Assembly (NCBI GenBank): GCA_020081605.1
Contig: JAHREC010000062.1
Location: 3,715,758 to 3,779,757 of the forward strand
From: Albifimbria verrucaria
Lineage: Eukaryota; Ascomycota; Sordariomycetes; Hypocreales; Stachybotryaceae
Length of the DNA stretch: 64,000 nucleotides
Direction of reading: 5' to 3'
Below the pieces are notes generated by a model, which was not told the origin of the DNA, searched no databases, and was given only the letters and a program-made list of their open reading frames with translations. The position numbers and the translations under genes are program-made. Below, in pieces: positions 34,882 through 47,934 of the stretch. Each line of letters begins with the position of its first letter. The stretch's first letter is position 1.

Positions 34882-37675
34882 GGGCGTCGGTGTAAGGTCT
34901 CAGCATTGGAATGTCATCGGGCCGTGAAACAAGAGACGTCGCCTGCGTTTGGATGTTTCGGCGGGCCAGCAGCTAGCCAGAGCTTAGCCAGAACCTAGTG
35001 GTTTGGGCGCGAGACAAAGTGTGAGAAGAGAGGTGGAGCCGGCAGGGTCCTGGGGAGAGGATTAGAATAATTTGTAAGAAAAAAACGGCTCGAGAAAAGA
35101 GGGAGCAAAGGCAGGCTGTGGACGCCTAGGATGGGACCAGCAATAAGAGATGAATTGGCCAGCTCCGATGCGATGGGGATCGAGGACGTTGATGGACGGG
35201 GACGAAGGTGCTGTGGTGGAGTTTGGCAGCAAGATTTGGCGTACGGCAAGCACGGCGGCATAACGTCGTAGGATGGCAGGAAGGTCCTCCAAGTACTGTC
35301 GTATAGTGGCATGGCAAGGAAGGTACGTAATTACGGTACAGCGTACTCTGTACGGCATCTCCAATGTCCCAAACAGGGAGGCGCAGCAGCCATTGTCGTC
35401 ACCCTTTTTTTAGCTCCATCGCTCAGACCAAGTCACATCCGACCTACTCCAGTATGTACGTACCTACTTTCGCGTTACCTCCCGTCTTTACTGTACCTTG
35501 CGCCGATTCGACCAGTGACATTTACATGCTGCACCATACCTTAGTACCCATACCTCCTACGGCACCGGTACTGCATCACCAGCCCCGTGCGAATCCATCC
35601 CCTTCCCGGCCGCGTATATAGACACGCTCAGCCCCGAGAAAGCAATAAAAAAATTAATAAAATAAAATAAAATAAAATAAAAAATAAAAAAATAAGCTAG
35701 GTCAGACATGATCATCCCACCTCTCGTATCCCATCATCCTAATCTTCAACTCTCCTTTAGGTACTGCTCTGATCATCCATCTTCTTTGCTCTTCTGTGGC
35801 CACGCCATATCCGACGCTTCCGTCCGTCCCTCCACCGACTGCGCCTGGTCCTTCTCGATGAATCAAATTGCGTGGACTCCATGGCTGAGCAGTGTCCATC
35901 CGTCCCACCGCCAACCACTGCAGAAAGAGCATTGGGCAGCCAAGTTGCTTGCCCCGTTAAGCCCAGGTCTCCCTTGTCTCGTCGTGCCTCTTCGTTCCGT
36001 CCAACTTGCTCCGGCCTTCCGTCCATCGTCCATATGACCTCTCTTGGCGCCGTCCCTTGATTGGCCTTGCTATGGGGCCGCTGGAGGCACAGATGCAGCG
36101 CCTAACCCCATGCTAAAGTAAGCATAATCTCGACCCCGGGCGCCTACATCATGTCTCCTTGCCTTCGCTTCGCCTCGCTTGTGTCGATCCCCGCCCTCTC
36201 TGCTCCCCAATGCCGTTTCAGCTCGCACGAAAAGGAGACAGCCCGATGCATCTCACGTCTCTTCCTCCGTCCTACTGCCAGCCCCGCTACTACTAAACCA
36301 CTCTTCGTCCTCTCCAAACCAAACCAAACCATTCAGCTGACCCTTCAGGTTGGTCCTACCCGCTGCGAAATCTCTTTCGTAAAAGTAAACCCCTTCGGAA
36401 ATCACCATGACTTAGACTCCACGTCCGTTCCCAGTATTACGCAAATCACCACTCAGATCATGTCCTGTGGGGTCCAGAGCTTATGTAGTCAAGCCTATAG
36501 TCTATCTTGTCGCTGTAATCTAATATCGTAATCCGACATTGCTCTAATTAGCCAATTTCCCAACCTCGGGTGATGCACCAGAACCTGCATCTCAGTAGAT
36601 ATATAGGCAACACCCATTCCATGCTCGCTACTCGAAGCTATGCCCCGAGTCGTACGTAGCCTACGTCAAATCACTTGTCATGGTCATCATGCTCTGCCAC
36701 AAACATGTGCGCATGCCCCAGTATCTACGCCTTTAGTTTGCTTGCTTGATATCCCACGACATTAAAGATTGGCCATCATTCACATTCGCCAGTTGAGGGA
36801 AGCACGGTTTGAAGTTGAACAGAGTATCTCATTTCGAACTGCCCAGAAGAGCCGTCCCTCAGGACCTGCCGCTACCCCAACCTATCCAGATTTCAGGCCC
36901 ATTGCCTGCAAGAGTTTCTATTGCTAACTCTCTCGGCCCATCTCCCGTGGTGGCATGTTTTCCCAACCACCTGCTTAGCTCCAACAAGACCAAGAAGGAC
37001 CCTAGTTAAGCCGCCGGGGCTCACGCCCGACCTCCATCGAAGTCGGGCACCGAAATACCCAAAACTTTCCGACCCTTCACGGTAAAAAGACAGAACAAAA
37101 TGAAACAAGGAAATGAAAGGAAATTGCAAGAATAGGCGAGTAGTATTAGGTTCGCGTGATGCGTGCGGTGGCCTGACACGCTCGAGCAAACGTCAACAGA
37201 ATCGCAATGAGAACAGAACAAGCACAACCAAGCATAATCAGGAAATAAGCGGATGAAATGGCCACCTCGAAGAGACTGTCATCTCATTGAACAAGAAATA
37301 GTCAACGTGGGCTGAGAACCCCGTAGGTAAATGGTAAGAAAAAAATACGATCGTTGTACCAGACACGCATGACCGATATCGAAGTAAGGTATCGTCATGC
37401 AAATTCATCATGGCAATGGAAACAAAAGAACAAATAGAATGAGGAGTGAAATTTATGAGAAGCCTGGTCCTGCGAGGCAGCTTGGCTTGGACACCGGCTC
37501 CCCAGGATTTTGATCAGGCGACAAGTAGAAGGTGTTCAAAAGGTTCGATAAAACAACAAAAATAGCCAAATGGTATAGTATCCCAGAAACGCCGCACAAT
37601 GTAAATGTTCCCTACGTGAAGCTTGCGCCTTTCGAGTTTCAGTCCTAGATGTGAACGAGGGCACAGCTCCCCGGT
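34882..37675. other. Gene-free interval, 2.8 kb
   Basis: No coding frame with a recognisable motif. The right half may include the 3' untranslated region of the homeobox gene; the left 800 bases are the presumed promoter and leader of the P4-ATPase gene. Contains the AT-rich simple repeat at 35645-35695. Confidence 0.6.
35645..35695. repeat. AT-rich simple repeat (AAAAT)n
   Basis: About 50 bases of A-rich DNA with five tandem AAAAT units and flanking variants. It is a low-complexity tract within non-coding DNA. Confidence 0.9.
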
Positions 37676-39623
37676 TTATTGGGGAACGGGAGGGACTGCC
37701 TCGGGCGACAGGCTCGAAGGGTCGACCGTGTCGAACTGGACAAGCTGGTCCATGTCGATCTCGGCCTGCTGGTGCTGGACAAAGCCAGGCGAGTGAGTGT
37801 GCATTGGCAGGTTGATGGTGTGCTTGGAATACATTTCATTAAGGGTGCTGCCATCCTCAGACACGGCACACGAAGCCTCGTTTCCAGTGTACATGTCAGC
37901 CGACCCAGGGCGTCCCATCAGAGTCATCGGAGGAGACTGCTCGACGATTGAGGGTTCGCCCGTGGGGTTGAATGGAATGGGAGACACCGAAGTAGGCACA
38001 CCGTTTTCGGGGTTGACCATTGGAGACAGGAAGCCGTGACCGTAGGGGTGTTGTAGGACGACGTGGGGGCCGCGCCAGCCTCGGGGCCATGGAAGAAGCC
38101 TGGGCTGGGAGGGAACTCGGACGGAGACGTCGTCGTCGCCGACATCGGGTACTGGCGCATGTCAAGACCGAAACCGGCTTGGGTATCGATCCGAAGACTA
38201 GAGCCCATGCCGCTAGGCTGCTGTGGTACGGGAGCGTAGATGCCGTGATTATGAGCAGGAGGGCCCATTTCTCCAGGAGGCTGGATGTAGAAGGACGGCA
38301 TCGGCTGGTTCTGGAACATGGCAAAGTCGACAGGACCCGGCACAGAGCGACTACGCTGGCGCTTGTGTCCGTGGGGAGGACGCATGTGCGAGGAGTGCAT
38401 CTGGCTGATGCCCCATTGCTGCTCTTGGAACATGCCGACGTGGTGCTGGGGAAGCTTGGCTGCGACGAAGGTCGGGCGGTGGGCGAGACAGGAGCCGACA
38501 CAGACAGAACATGGGGGTCGTTGTAAGGCATGGGGTTGTGACGGTTCATGAAAGACTCAAGGGAGACCAGCTTGGCCAGCTGTCCACTGAGAACCTTAGG
38601 GTTGCCTCCAAGGTGGTGAACCAGGCATTGGGTAGCCTGGAGATCCTCGGTGAAGTCACCGCACTGGAAGAAACCGTTGGTTGTCGGCGACGAGTCCATG
38701 AAGAAGTTGGGAGGACGGTTGAGCTCGATGACGATGCCGCCCATCTTGCTCGGATCATGCTCGTTGTTCTCGAGGAAGATGTTCTTGATGTGCGAGAAGG
38801 GTACTCAATCTTGTAACCGGCCTGCTCGTTGTTGATGTAGTAGGTCATGGTGCACTTGTCAGGCGAGTAGAAGATGATGAGATCCATGGTGTTCTGTCCA
38901 ACGCGCGTCCACTTGCCGATACTCAGGAGCGGCAAGTCAAGTGGTGGATCACTAAAACAGTCAGATTTGGTTTCCGCCATCAACGTCGCCCAAGATCACT
39001 TACAAACTTTGCCCTGTCCACTCTGGTCGCCGCCTAGCAGCATATTGCCAGGTCCGAAAGGAACCAGGCCGGTGCGGCCTAGGTAGCTTCCGCCGAGTCC
39101 CTTGCCAGACTCCATGGCCTGCATGGCAAGGTAGGCTCGCATCGACTCAGGGATAGAGTCGATGTCCTCGCCGGTCTCCAGGCTCTTCTTTGCCAACAAC
39201 TTAATCTTGGCACGTCTAAGTCGCGTTAGTAAGGGGAAAAATACGGCACAAGAAACGTTCAGAGGCGTTGACTCACCGGTTCTGGAACCAGATCTGGACA
39301 GACCTTTCGGTCATGTTGATCTCCTCGGCGATTCGCTCGCGGACAGTGGCGGTGGGAGTCGGGTTCTTGTTGAATTCCAGCTCCAGAGTGGTGAGCTGGT
39401 CCTGGGTAGCCCTCTGTCGCTTCTGGTTCTTCTGCTGCTGAGTCAGGGTGCTCTTGCGCGGAGGGCGTCGAGAGTTGGAAGAAGAGTTGCCAGTAGGGGT
39501 CGAGTTGGAGTTCTGTCGGTTCAGACCAGTCGAACCGGTCGACGTCGGTGTGGGAGCATCGGCAGAGCTGGGAGTAGTGACGCCCGGGCCCATGGCCAAA
39601 GGCTGTTCCACCTCGGTATCCAT
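37676..39623 (-). CDS. Homeobox transcription factor, about 612 aa
   Basis: ATG at 39623 (MDTEVEQP). The frame is open 27 bases further up but only from a GTG. Introns lie at 39216-39276, splitting the Arg codon of WFQNRRAK, and at 38952-39003. The homeodomain (about residues 60-115) runs from [18 protein letters not shown] to [19 protein letters not shown], with the diagnostic W-F-x-N-R of helix 3. A conserved region downstream ([35 protein letters not shown]) is shared with filamentous-fungal homeobox regulators. The C-terminal part is Pro/Ser-rich with the basic patch GHKRQRSRS. Missing bases are inferred at 39004-39006, 38799-38801, 38458-38459 and 38034-38035; the total is then 613 whole codons. 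Fungal homeobox factors control conidiation and morphology. Confidence 0.92.
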
Positions 39624-40625
39624 TGCGAATTGGGTAGTCAACGTTTTCACGTCAAGACTGAACGATTGGAATTATTGGATTGGATTAGAGGCTGCCGCTG
39701 GCTTCGAACAATCGCAGTAGGGGTGGTGTGGATATATCGCGTTTCCGTCACGAGCGAGAGGTGAGTCGGGTCTGGCGAGTAATTAAGGCTGCAAGCACAG
39801 CTTTTAGAGAGATGGCATAAGCAACAATTCTCTCGAGACGGATACAGATATATCGTTTTCAGCAGACAGCAGTACGGAAAGAGTGGCTGCGGATAGCAAA
39901 GAGAGTGTCGTTGGGTCCTGATCGCGGAAGGGAGTTCGGGATGCAAGATGAAAAGCGGCGCTGCTCGTAGGCTGGATTATGTTAACAGGATAGATAGATT
40001 GGTGAAGCCGAAGGAATGTAATGGTCCCGGAAAGGAGTGACGGGAAACCGAAAAGGGCTGAAGTTGAAGAGAGTGACTTAAAGGAAAGAAAAGGGTCGGA
40101 GAAAAGAGTATGAAAAAAGCCTTCGCAAGGAGGGACGGTGATGTTTGAAGAAAGACGGGGAGGAAAGGAGAGGGAAGATGCGCGACGGATGGATGGACGG
40201 GTTGGGACCAGACGATTCAAAGAAGGGGAGAGGGGGCGGCTAAGGGGCAGTGAGTGGATGAGCGGTGGCCGTGAGTCCAGTGCAAAAGGAGCAGCCAGCC
40301 TGCCTAACCCGCCTAGAGCGTCGCTGTAACTGGGCATCCTCTGCTCGGGACCTTCACACCACGACCCAGTGCGTCTAGTGTACGTGGGGGTACTTGGGCG
40401 CTACTTGGAGGTCTACCTAAGCGCTGCGACGAGGGTAGTATCGTGGAGGGACCGCAGGGTTTTGGATACAGTGCGGGGCCGAGCCGTGGGTACCTGCACC
40501 TGGCGGTACCTTGGCCCACGCAAGTACGTACCTGCGTGCCTACGGGCCTACCCTCTCAAGCCTCTATCCAGCAAAAGGGTACTAGGCGATAGCTCGATCC
40601 TGCGGCCTGGTGGTGCCAGCGAGCG

Positions 40626-40660
40626 ACACTCACACACTCGCACACTCACACACACACACC
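40626..40660. repeat. CA-rich microsatellite
   Basis: About 35 bases of CACACT/CACA repeats in non-coding DNA upstream of the homeobox gene. Confidence 0.85.
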
Positions 40661-40853
40661 AGCCAGGACCTCACAGCAGCTACCCAAGCAAAGTACCTCC
40701 CTAGTAGCACGGAACACTGTGAGCCGCTCACTTACCAGTCCAGTCCAGTCCTCAACGGTGCACACACCTCCTCCAGCATTAGCGCGCTGGAGTGCTCGAG
40801 CGGTGACCGCATAAACGTTCAGGTAAACTGGAGGATTCTCCACCGTGGCCGTT

Positions 40854-40960
40854 CAGGCACAGGCACAGGCGCAGGCACAAGCGCAGGTACGGGCACAAGC
40901 GCTGTGCTATGCTGTGCTATGCTATGCTACCTATGCTATGCTGTGCCGTGCTTTGCTATG
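40854..40960. repeat. Two adjacent short tandem repeats
   Basis: Seven or so imperfect CAGGCA units (to about 40898) are followed at once by imperfect TGCTATG units (40903-40960). Both are non-coding. Confidence 0.85.
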
Positions 40961-41100
40961 CCATCCGTTGTCCACATCCACAGATGGCTCCCTCTCAACC
41001 CCGTGCAGCCAGGCCCTCTGCCAAATATCGCAGACCAAGCGTACGCAAGTAGCGCACTTCTAGGCTTGTCGAGATGGAACACGGTCCAGACATCCACACC

Positions 41101-41160
41101 CCTCCCTCCTTCTTTTCCTCCTTCTCCTCCTCCTCCTCCTCCTCCTCTTCCTCTCCCCCC
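41101..41160. repeat. Polypyrimidine tract with (CTC)n
   Basis: Sixty bases with almost only C and T on the plus strand, including about eight TCC units. On the minus strand it reads as a poly-Glu/Arg frame that I do not consider coding. Confidence 0.9.
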
Positions 41161-42180
41161 TGGACAGCACAACACGGGACGGACGAGGTCGTGACCGGGG
41201 TTGGTGCACAACACATGCTCGCTCCGTCCACTCACAGCGACTCGCACCGTCGTGGTTCGTGAGCCAGGGATGGCAGAAAGGCCACTGGGCTCTTCCCACG
41301 GGACGTACGGCCGGTACCTGGCAGATACTCGCTCGCTGTGGGGGCAGGCTCTCCTGGGTGCTGCTGGGTGCTGCTCGCCGCTCGGCTGGCCCTGCTTGGG
41401 GCCTTCCAGGTTGCGAGACGGCGACAGGGGTGGGCGCGAATCAAGTCACGCCAAGGTACCTGGCCAGCTGCAAGGCACCAGGGGTTCTGGCAGCCCAGTT
41501 GAGGCGTTCGTGTTGGAGGCACAGTGTGACCTTTGTCCCGGCCCGGCCCTGGATGGCGAGCCGGCGCCTAAATCAGGTACCGTACAACGCGACCTCCGGG
41601 TAAACCAAGCAGCTTGCGTAGCCATTGTTCTGGCTCCCGTGAGACACCGTGTGCTTCCTCCCCACCTTGACACTGTGCTGGGCTGGGATGTCAGTCGGCC
41701 ACCTTCTAGTGCTTCCTCTTCGTCCACGCTGCCACTTGTCATGCTGCATGGATGCTCACTGCTACCTATCCTCTTCCTCCTCCACCCGTGCCCTTTTTGC
41801 ACTCTCGTCGTGCATCGGTCCGGGTCCAGTGCGTGCGCGACACTGAAGAACGACCCATAGTATTTTTTATGCGCCTTGGCCCGTCTCGTCTCTGCTCGAC
41901 ACGCCCTGCATAACCGTCAGCCAACCGAGACATATGGGCGTCATTGTCGATCAGAAACATTCATCCGATACATACACCGCTTTGTTATCTGCCTGCCACT
42001 CAATGCTTACTCTCGCCTCTCCCTCAGAACCCGTGCGGTAGGGTCCGCATCCCTGTGTGTCGTTGACCATCTCTGGGCTATGATCGCGGTGCATGGGGGG
42101 CGTCGACCTGTCAAGGGACCGATTCCCGAGCAGAGTGGCCCCCAGGCCAAAATCAACGACCAGAGACACACTCACGCATG

Positions 42181-42229
42181 CACACGCACACGCACCACAC
42201 CACACCGCACCGCACCACACCACACCACA
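42181..42229. repeat. CAC/CGCAC microsatellite
   Basis: About 49 bases of CACAC, CGCAC and CCACA units in non-coding DNA. Confidence 0.85.
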
Positions 42230-44514
42230 TGATGCCCGCTGATCTTTCGTGGTTCTAGCCTCGGACTCGTCAACGGCACCGCGAGGGCAAGGCTCACAAA
42301 GCCACTGCTGCTGCGACCACCCACGCACGCAGGGCCCTACACACTGCTCGGCTTCCGTGGCCAAATACAGTAGTTCATCCCTTCTCAATGGGTGCCCCCG
42401 AGGTGGTGTGCCAACCATACTATGTAGCCTTTGCCTAACGACGCGTCCAACCTGTTTCACCGGCTCAGGATGCGGCGCCTGCGCTCGTACATGATGCATG
42501 CACCGTCAATGCCGTCACTACGAGCTACTCGCATCCAATCGTGTCGCGGCGGGACCTTAACCACCAGTCCAGTCTTATCCTCTCCAGGTACCAGCACCGC
42601 AGCATCTCCAGTCTTGGCCAGACTTGGCAAGCGTGAACGACGATGGTCCAGTGCGGCTTATGTTGCAGGCATTGGCGGCGCGAAAAATCGGGCCTGCCAG
42701 GCAGAACGGGGTTTTTTTTTGCTTTCGCAGAGCTCGTCGTCCTCGACGTAGTCGGGAAAAAGGGGCGCCAAGATCTTCGCACGCCAGGAACAACAACACC
42801 CGATCCAGCTTCTGCCGTTGCTATTCGGTTGGTCGCTCCTTCCTAGGTCCCCACCGGGTCTAGTCGAGCAGGAGGGTCTTGACCTCTGCCCTGGTTTGTC
42901 TCGTCCTGACACGCTGAGCTTCTTTCTACGCACGAGTCGTCGTCCATATTGCTTCTACGCACACCGCCCGCCTCGGCGCCCCAGATTGATTGAAGTACGC
43001 GCGCCGCCATCATCAGACGAACTGAATCTGCCACGGCTACGAAGCGCGGCCAGCTCGCAGCCATGCTCTATGCGGGCCGTTGCATGCTGCATATGGCACC
43101 TAGGAGAGCCTCGAGCAGGCTCGTGTCTCTCATTCGTGCACCACCCGCACTTACACTAGAAAGGGCGCCCGTTCTCTTGTTCCTGCAGTAGCTCGCTGCC
43201 CCATCGTCATGCGATGTGGGTCGGGTCTAGACAAGTGCCCCTGATGCTGAACGCGCCCCACTGTACCCCGAGACGCAGCTCCAAGGTCAGCAAACAGCGT
43301 GTCTCAAAAATCCGTCCAGCCTTTCGTTCATGCTTGTTGCAAGAAAAAAAGCCTATCGCTCGCTTTCCAGTCGGTTTCTAAAAACCCCAAATGGGGAGGC
43401 CAACTGACACTTGTCCTAAAGAACCCATCCTAGTCGGCTAGCTGCATTACTCATTCCTGATGTAACACTCAGGCGCGTAACCTCTCGCCAAACTAGCAAA
43501 TGGACATGCCTTCCTTATACGGCACCGACTTCACCCTCGCGGCGTAGTAAAGGACTTCGATTAATGGGCCCAGCGCAAAGCGCTAAGCTCTGCAGTGCGA
43601 GGAAGAAAGGGGAGGGAGCAACAACAGCAATCCTAGAGTAAACCTAAGACACAGATTCAAGGCTGATCACACAAAAGCGTGTTGATGATTCTGCGGTGGG
43701 AAAACCATCGTCCACCCCGATCTGGACTCGATCAAAGACAGGGTGCGCAGGTCAGCTGAGGATAGGTCGGCAGCAGTGAGACGTGGGTTCCGACGGAAAG
43801 TTCTCACTGCTTCTTGGATCTCTACCCACGGTCCCAAGTACACACAGTACAGTGTGTGGCAATCGCGTCTTCCTCAGCCATCCCACATCATGCTCTCTCA
43901 CTCCTGACTAGGACCCTGTACCTTGCAGCTTGGTTTTCTCAGCATTCTCCGAAGCCAACCAAGCCTGGACAGGGGGCCCACCCTTGAAGCACATGCCACA
44001 AGATCCACGATGTTCCGGGTTTGAGCAAGCCGAATCCAGTCAGGAGACAAGATCGAAGCTCGTTAGAGCCTTGGTAGGTTCCATCTCTCGTCGGTCCTTG
44101 CCTGATTGCACGGCTCTAGCCTGCGTTGGCCTCTGCAGAAGGTGGGTATGGGGTATTCGGCTTGAGTCCGGACGAAAAATGTACGAAGCCGAACGAAACT
44201 TGTGGGGACAAGCGTGTAAAGTATGTGGAATGGACTTTGCGCGTCTGCCTCTTTTCAAACGCCCCTTTTCGGTGCTCCGCTCCTGGTCGTGGAGTCCTAC
44301 AGCCAGGCTCGACGACGCATGTCTACACGCCCAAGATCAACATCGAACCGACGCCGGCCCGTAGAAAGAGGCTGTCGAAGGATCAGTGCTATCATAAGAA
44401 GCTAACACATACCCTGGCGCAGCCCTACTCTTCAGCACTTCTCACTGGCGGCCACGCTCATGCGATGCGTCGTGCCACCGTGCATGAAGAGCAGAATGCA
44501 CCGGCTCCAGCCAA

Positions 44515-44550
44515 TGCATGCACGCACGCACGCACACACACACACCACCA
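44515..44550. repeat. (CGCA)n/(CA)n microsatellite
   Basis: Short tandem CGCA units that grade into CA units; non-coding. Confidence 0.8.
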
Positions 44551-46014
44551 TGCGCATGGATGATGGTGGTTGACCGACGCGATGCTGACGCGCATCCTCC
44601 TGGTCGATTGGTCGCCAATGGCTGAAGAAACAAAATACACCAGTCAGGAAGGTACCTGGCCGGCTAGGGAACCGAATGTGCCACATGTATAAGTGGTTAC
44701 GACAGGTCGTTGTGAAGGGGTTGTTAGTGGAAAGTGCTGCCAAATTTGGCATCAGGGCGTTCTGCGGTGTAAGCGAAAGGCGCCCTTGGGAAAGCCTCCA
44801 CGGCCTGAAGGATTACATCGCACACCAGCGCCAGAACTGGAAACGTCGTTTCCGTTGACTTGTCAGTGGCAGGATAGCCTGGAAACCGTAGCAACTTTGC
44901 AAGGTAATCGTGGATTCGTCTGATACTCACAAGCACACCGCATGTTTGAAACCGCATAAGGAACAGCAAGGCCAAGAAACGTTAAAGGAATTGGATTTGG
45001 CTCTTCCGCATGATTTGAAAGGGTCGACGGGTCATGATGAAGCAGCATAGACGGAGCAATGGAAAAGATGATTGGTTCAGTGATGCTTCCTACTCCAAAA
45101 CACCTCCACCGATCACCATGGCAAGCGTCAAACGGCCAGCAGGCAGGCAGGCAGGCTTGGACGAGTCTCGAGATTCTCCGGAGCAAACATGGTCTGTGGA
45201 CGCATCCTGCAGCAGCTGAGCTGCAGCCGCGCCTGACACGGATCCCACAGGCACGCTAGAGCTTCCCACTCTGGATCTTGGGCCCCATAGAAAACTTCAG
45301 AGAGCTCCATGCCCAAACGGAGGGGCCGGGCTAGGCAAGGGTACCAGGGAGGTTTCCAACGACGAATGATTCGGACCCAAGTGACATATAGTAAGTCCCC
45401 GGCTCTACGTCTGACAAAGGTTCCTATAATACAGATCTGATAACTGTCAACTCGTCTCGCAACATCGTGAGGCAGCAGTCTTATGAGACGATGGTGATGC
45501 ATCAGCGCGTGCCAAGCTGTGCACGATCTTCACAACAGACAGCGGTGTTGAGCACAATAACTCTGTTGACCGCTCGCAAATCCTCGCGGAGCACAACTGC
45601 CGGGCCCAGAAGTGGGTTTGGTTTTGTTTTGTTATGTTACAAAATCTCCCTTACATCGAGCGGGTAGGTTTGATCCCATTCTGAGAAGCCGTCCGCGGGC
45701 TCCATACCGCATGTAAGGACGTTAAGGACATGGGAGACATGGTTTGAGGCTCACACGACGGCGGGTGAATCACGCCCCCGTGTTCCTCGGGAGGCGGCTG
45801 GCGCTATGTTGTCAATGGCCTCGGTTACTTTTTCTTTTCTTCTCTAGCTCTCTCCTTGCGTCGGCGCGGCTACCGAGAGATCATACCGGCCTCCGTGCCC
45901 CAACTCAACGTCGCACCCGCAGCCTATCCCTTGGCGCTGCCGTGTTCTTCGAAACAGCCCCAGCCCGCGTTGTGCCGTCCTGGCGGGCGGGCCCAGCCCT
46001 CCGTGTTCCCGGTG

Positions 46015-47190
46015 TCAAAGCTCCCTCATGACTTCTTCCACGGCCCTAGCTGCCATCCGCCGCCTCTGGTCCTGGCTCATGCCCTCTCCCGCCTCCCGCG
46101 TAGCTTGGAGCTTCCGCATCATCATTTCGACCTTGGCCACCTGGTCCTCGCTCACCTCTCCATCCGCGCCGCTTTCCTTGTGCTCCCTGTCTGTGTCGTT
46201 CTTGGATGCCGAGCTGTCATTGGTCGTCTGCGGTTCTTCTGCCTCCCCACCAGGCTCCAGATAGCTTTGCGCATGCCTTCGAAGTCTGCACGGTCGAAGC
46301 CGAAATCGAGGCTCTCTGGGTCTAGGTCCTTGTCGTCGACCTCATCCTCGCCCTCTTTAAAGTCCCCAAAGTCTGACAAGGCCTCGCCAGAATCCAGCTG
46401 AGCCCAGTCGTTAGACTCCAAAGCCTCCTTCACTCGCGGGATACCAGTCTTCTCTGGAAGCTTGAAGTCAGTAAAAGTTCTCTCCTGTAGACACGTATAG
46501 CAAGCATACCTCCAAACTCATTGCGGCCCTGGTCTTTGCCACCACTGTGCTGCACCTGCACAAACTCCAGCCCAGCGTCTGCAGACAGATCGTCCCATTC
46601 GTCAGCGTTGCCCTCACCCACGCCAACCGCCAGACCGACGCCGTCCCACGCCCAGCCGCCGAGGCCATCTTTCACGACCCTGCCCACCTGGCGAATCAAA
46701 TCCCGCGTCTTGGCGGCGGCGTCTGATGAAGCAGCCGGCAGCGCGAAGACAAGGACTATGCCGCCCAGAACGGCGAGGACCTCGCCCGCCTCGTCCGAGA
46801 GGAACGACGCGGCCCACTCGTCTGGCGAGGCGATGAGGTCGAGCCACACGGGTACCGTGGCGCTGTAGTACGCGGTTTTGATGTTCAGGTCATGCGTCGT
46901 GCCAGCAAGTGACGTAGAAACCGGTTCCGGCGCAGAGCCGGTGAGATCTGGTAATGTTAGCTCATGGAAGCTACAACACCGCAAGGAAACAAAGCATAGT
47001 CCAAGTGATGACCAGACATTAAACATAAATAAATGCCCAGTATAAACCGCCATCCTCCCCATGAAATCAACACAACGCATCAGAGGCCAAAGCCCAGTAT
47101 ATAAATACCTTTAACAACCGCACTCAGATGCTGCGTCTCCTCCTCAAGACTAACGGCGAGAATCCGCCGCGGATTCGTAATCTCCGCCAT
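46015..47190 (-). CDS. IRC6 / alpha- and gamma-adaptin-binding protein p34-like, about 319 aa
   Basis: Three exons: 47190-47109, 46947-46510 and 46453-46015. Introns are 161 and 56 bases; both junctions fit phase. The protein starts MAEITNPRRILAVSL, the nucleotide-binding-like strand of the family. It continues with TAYYSATVPVWLDLIASP, EWAASFLSDEAGEVLAVLGG and the VFALPA strand of a pseudo-GTPase domain. The acidic linker DWAQLDSGEALSDFGDF and DPESLDFGFDRADFEGMRKA precede a C-terminal helix. One base is missing near 46249-46254 (after KAIWS); with it the gene is 320 whole codons. p34/IRC6 proteins bind adaptins and assist AP-1/AP-2 clathrin adaptor assembly in the cytosol. The symbol rests on domain layout, not on a database hit. 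Confidence 0.82.
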
Positions 47191-47934
47191 GAACAACGCC
47201 TGCGGTTTCCGATGCTGCAGCTACAGACGATATCCGGTAGTACCGCACCGATGGAAGGGATTAAGGTCGTGAGATGACGGTGCGTTTGAATCAGCAAATG
47301 CGCTTCTTGATGGGAAAGTTTCAGGGTCCTCGGGTTTGTATGGAATGTTTAGCGGGGCACTAAATCGGTGCGGGGCGGTCGATGATGTAGACTGGCTGGG
47401 GGCACGGCAGGTTGCTGGATAGTTTAGTTATTTCGTGGTTATTTACATATCTAGGTATATGTATGGTGTAAGAAGTTGAGTCAAGTAAGCACCGGATGTG
47501 TTTATTTGTGTAGGTGGTATTTATGTAGGTGGTATGTATATTGGTAAAGGTACGTAGTGACTTGACTTAACCTGAGCACCTTCAAGCAAGTCCACATACA
47601 CAGTCCCCTCACCATCACAACACAACACTTAACCTCCCATCCAACATCCGTCACTATATAAACAAATGTTTCCACTTGCATAAATCCAAAGAGTTGAGAT
47701 GTATAACTCAAAAAACGATAATTTCTTTCCCCCATCCAGACGCCCTAATCGAGGCCCGCAGCTTCTCCGCCGCTGTGATATCCCAGAAAGCTATAATGCT
47801 GTCCTAGCCCTCGGTGAAAACCCTCAATATCTGCAATTTCAAGTAAAAAAGAGGAAAAATAAGGAATGTCGTTGTCGTCGTTGCTCGCTGAGCTGAACAT
47901 GCCTCCCAAATGCAAAATAACCCCGGAAAACAAA
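47191..47934. other. Gene-free interval
   Basis: Intergenic DNA between the IRC6-like gene start and the next minus-strand gene's end. It is AT-rich with GTAGGTGGTAT-type short repeats near 47510-47540; no supported frame. Confidence 0.6.

Larger units (their letters stand above)
39624..46014. other. Large gene-free region, 6.4 kb
   Basis: No frame carries a recognisable domain or a credible exon structure; all are short, GC-rich and overlapping. The region is unusually rich in microsatellites (entries below) and in CT- or CA-rich tracts. The left 700 bases are the promoter and leader of the homeobox gene. Long upstream regions are usual for developmental regulators in filamentous fungi. A non-coding RNA cannot be excluded. 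Confidence 0.6.

Noticed and set aside
40626..44550. CRISPR-like arrays
   Set aside because: The repeats are simple microsatellites without spacers, in a eukaryotic genome.
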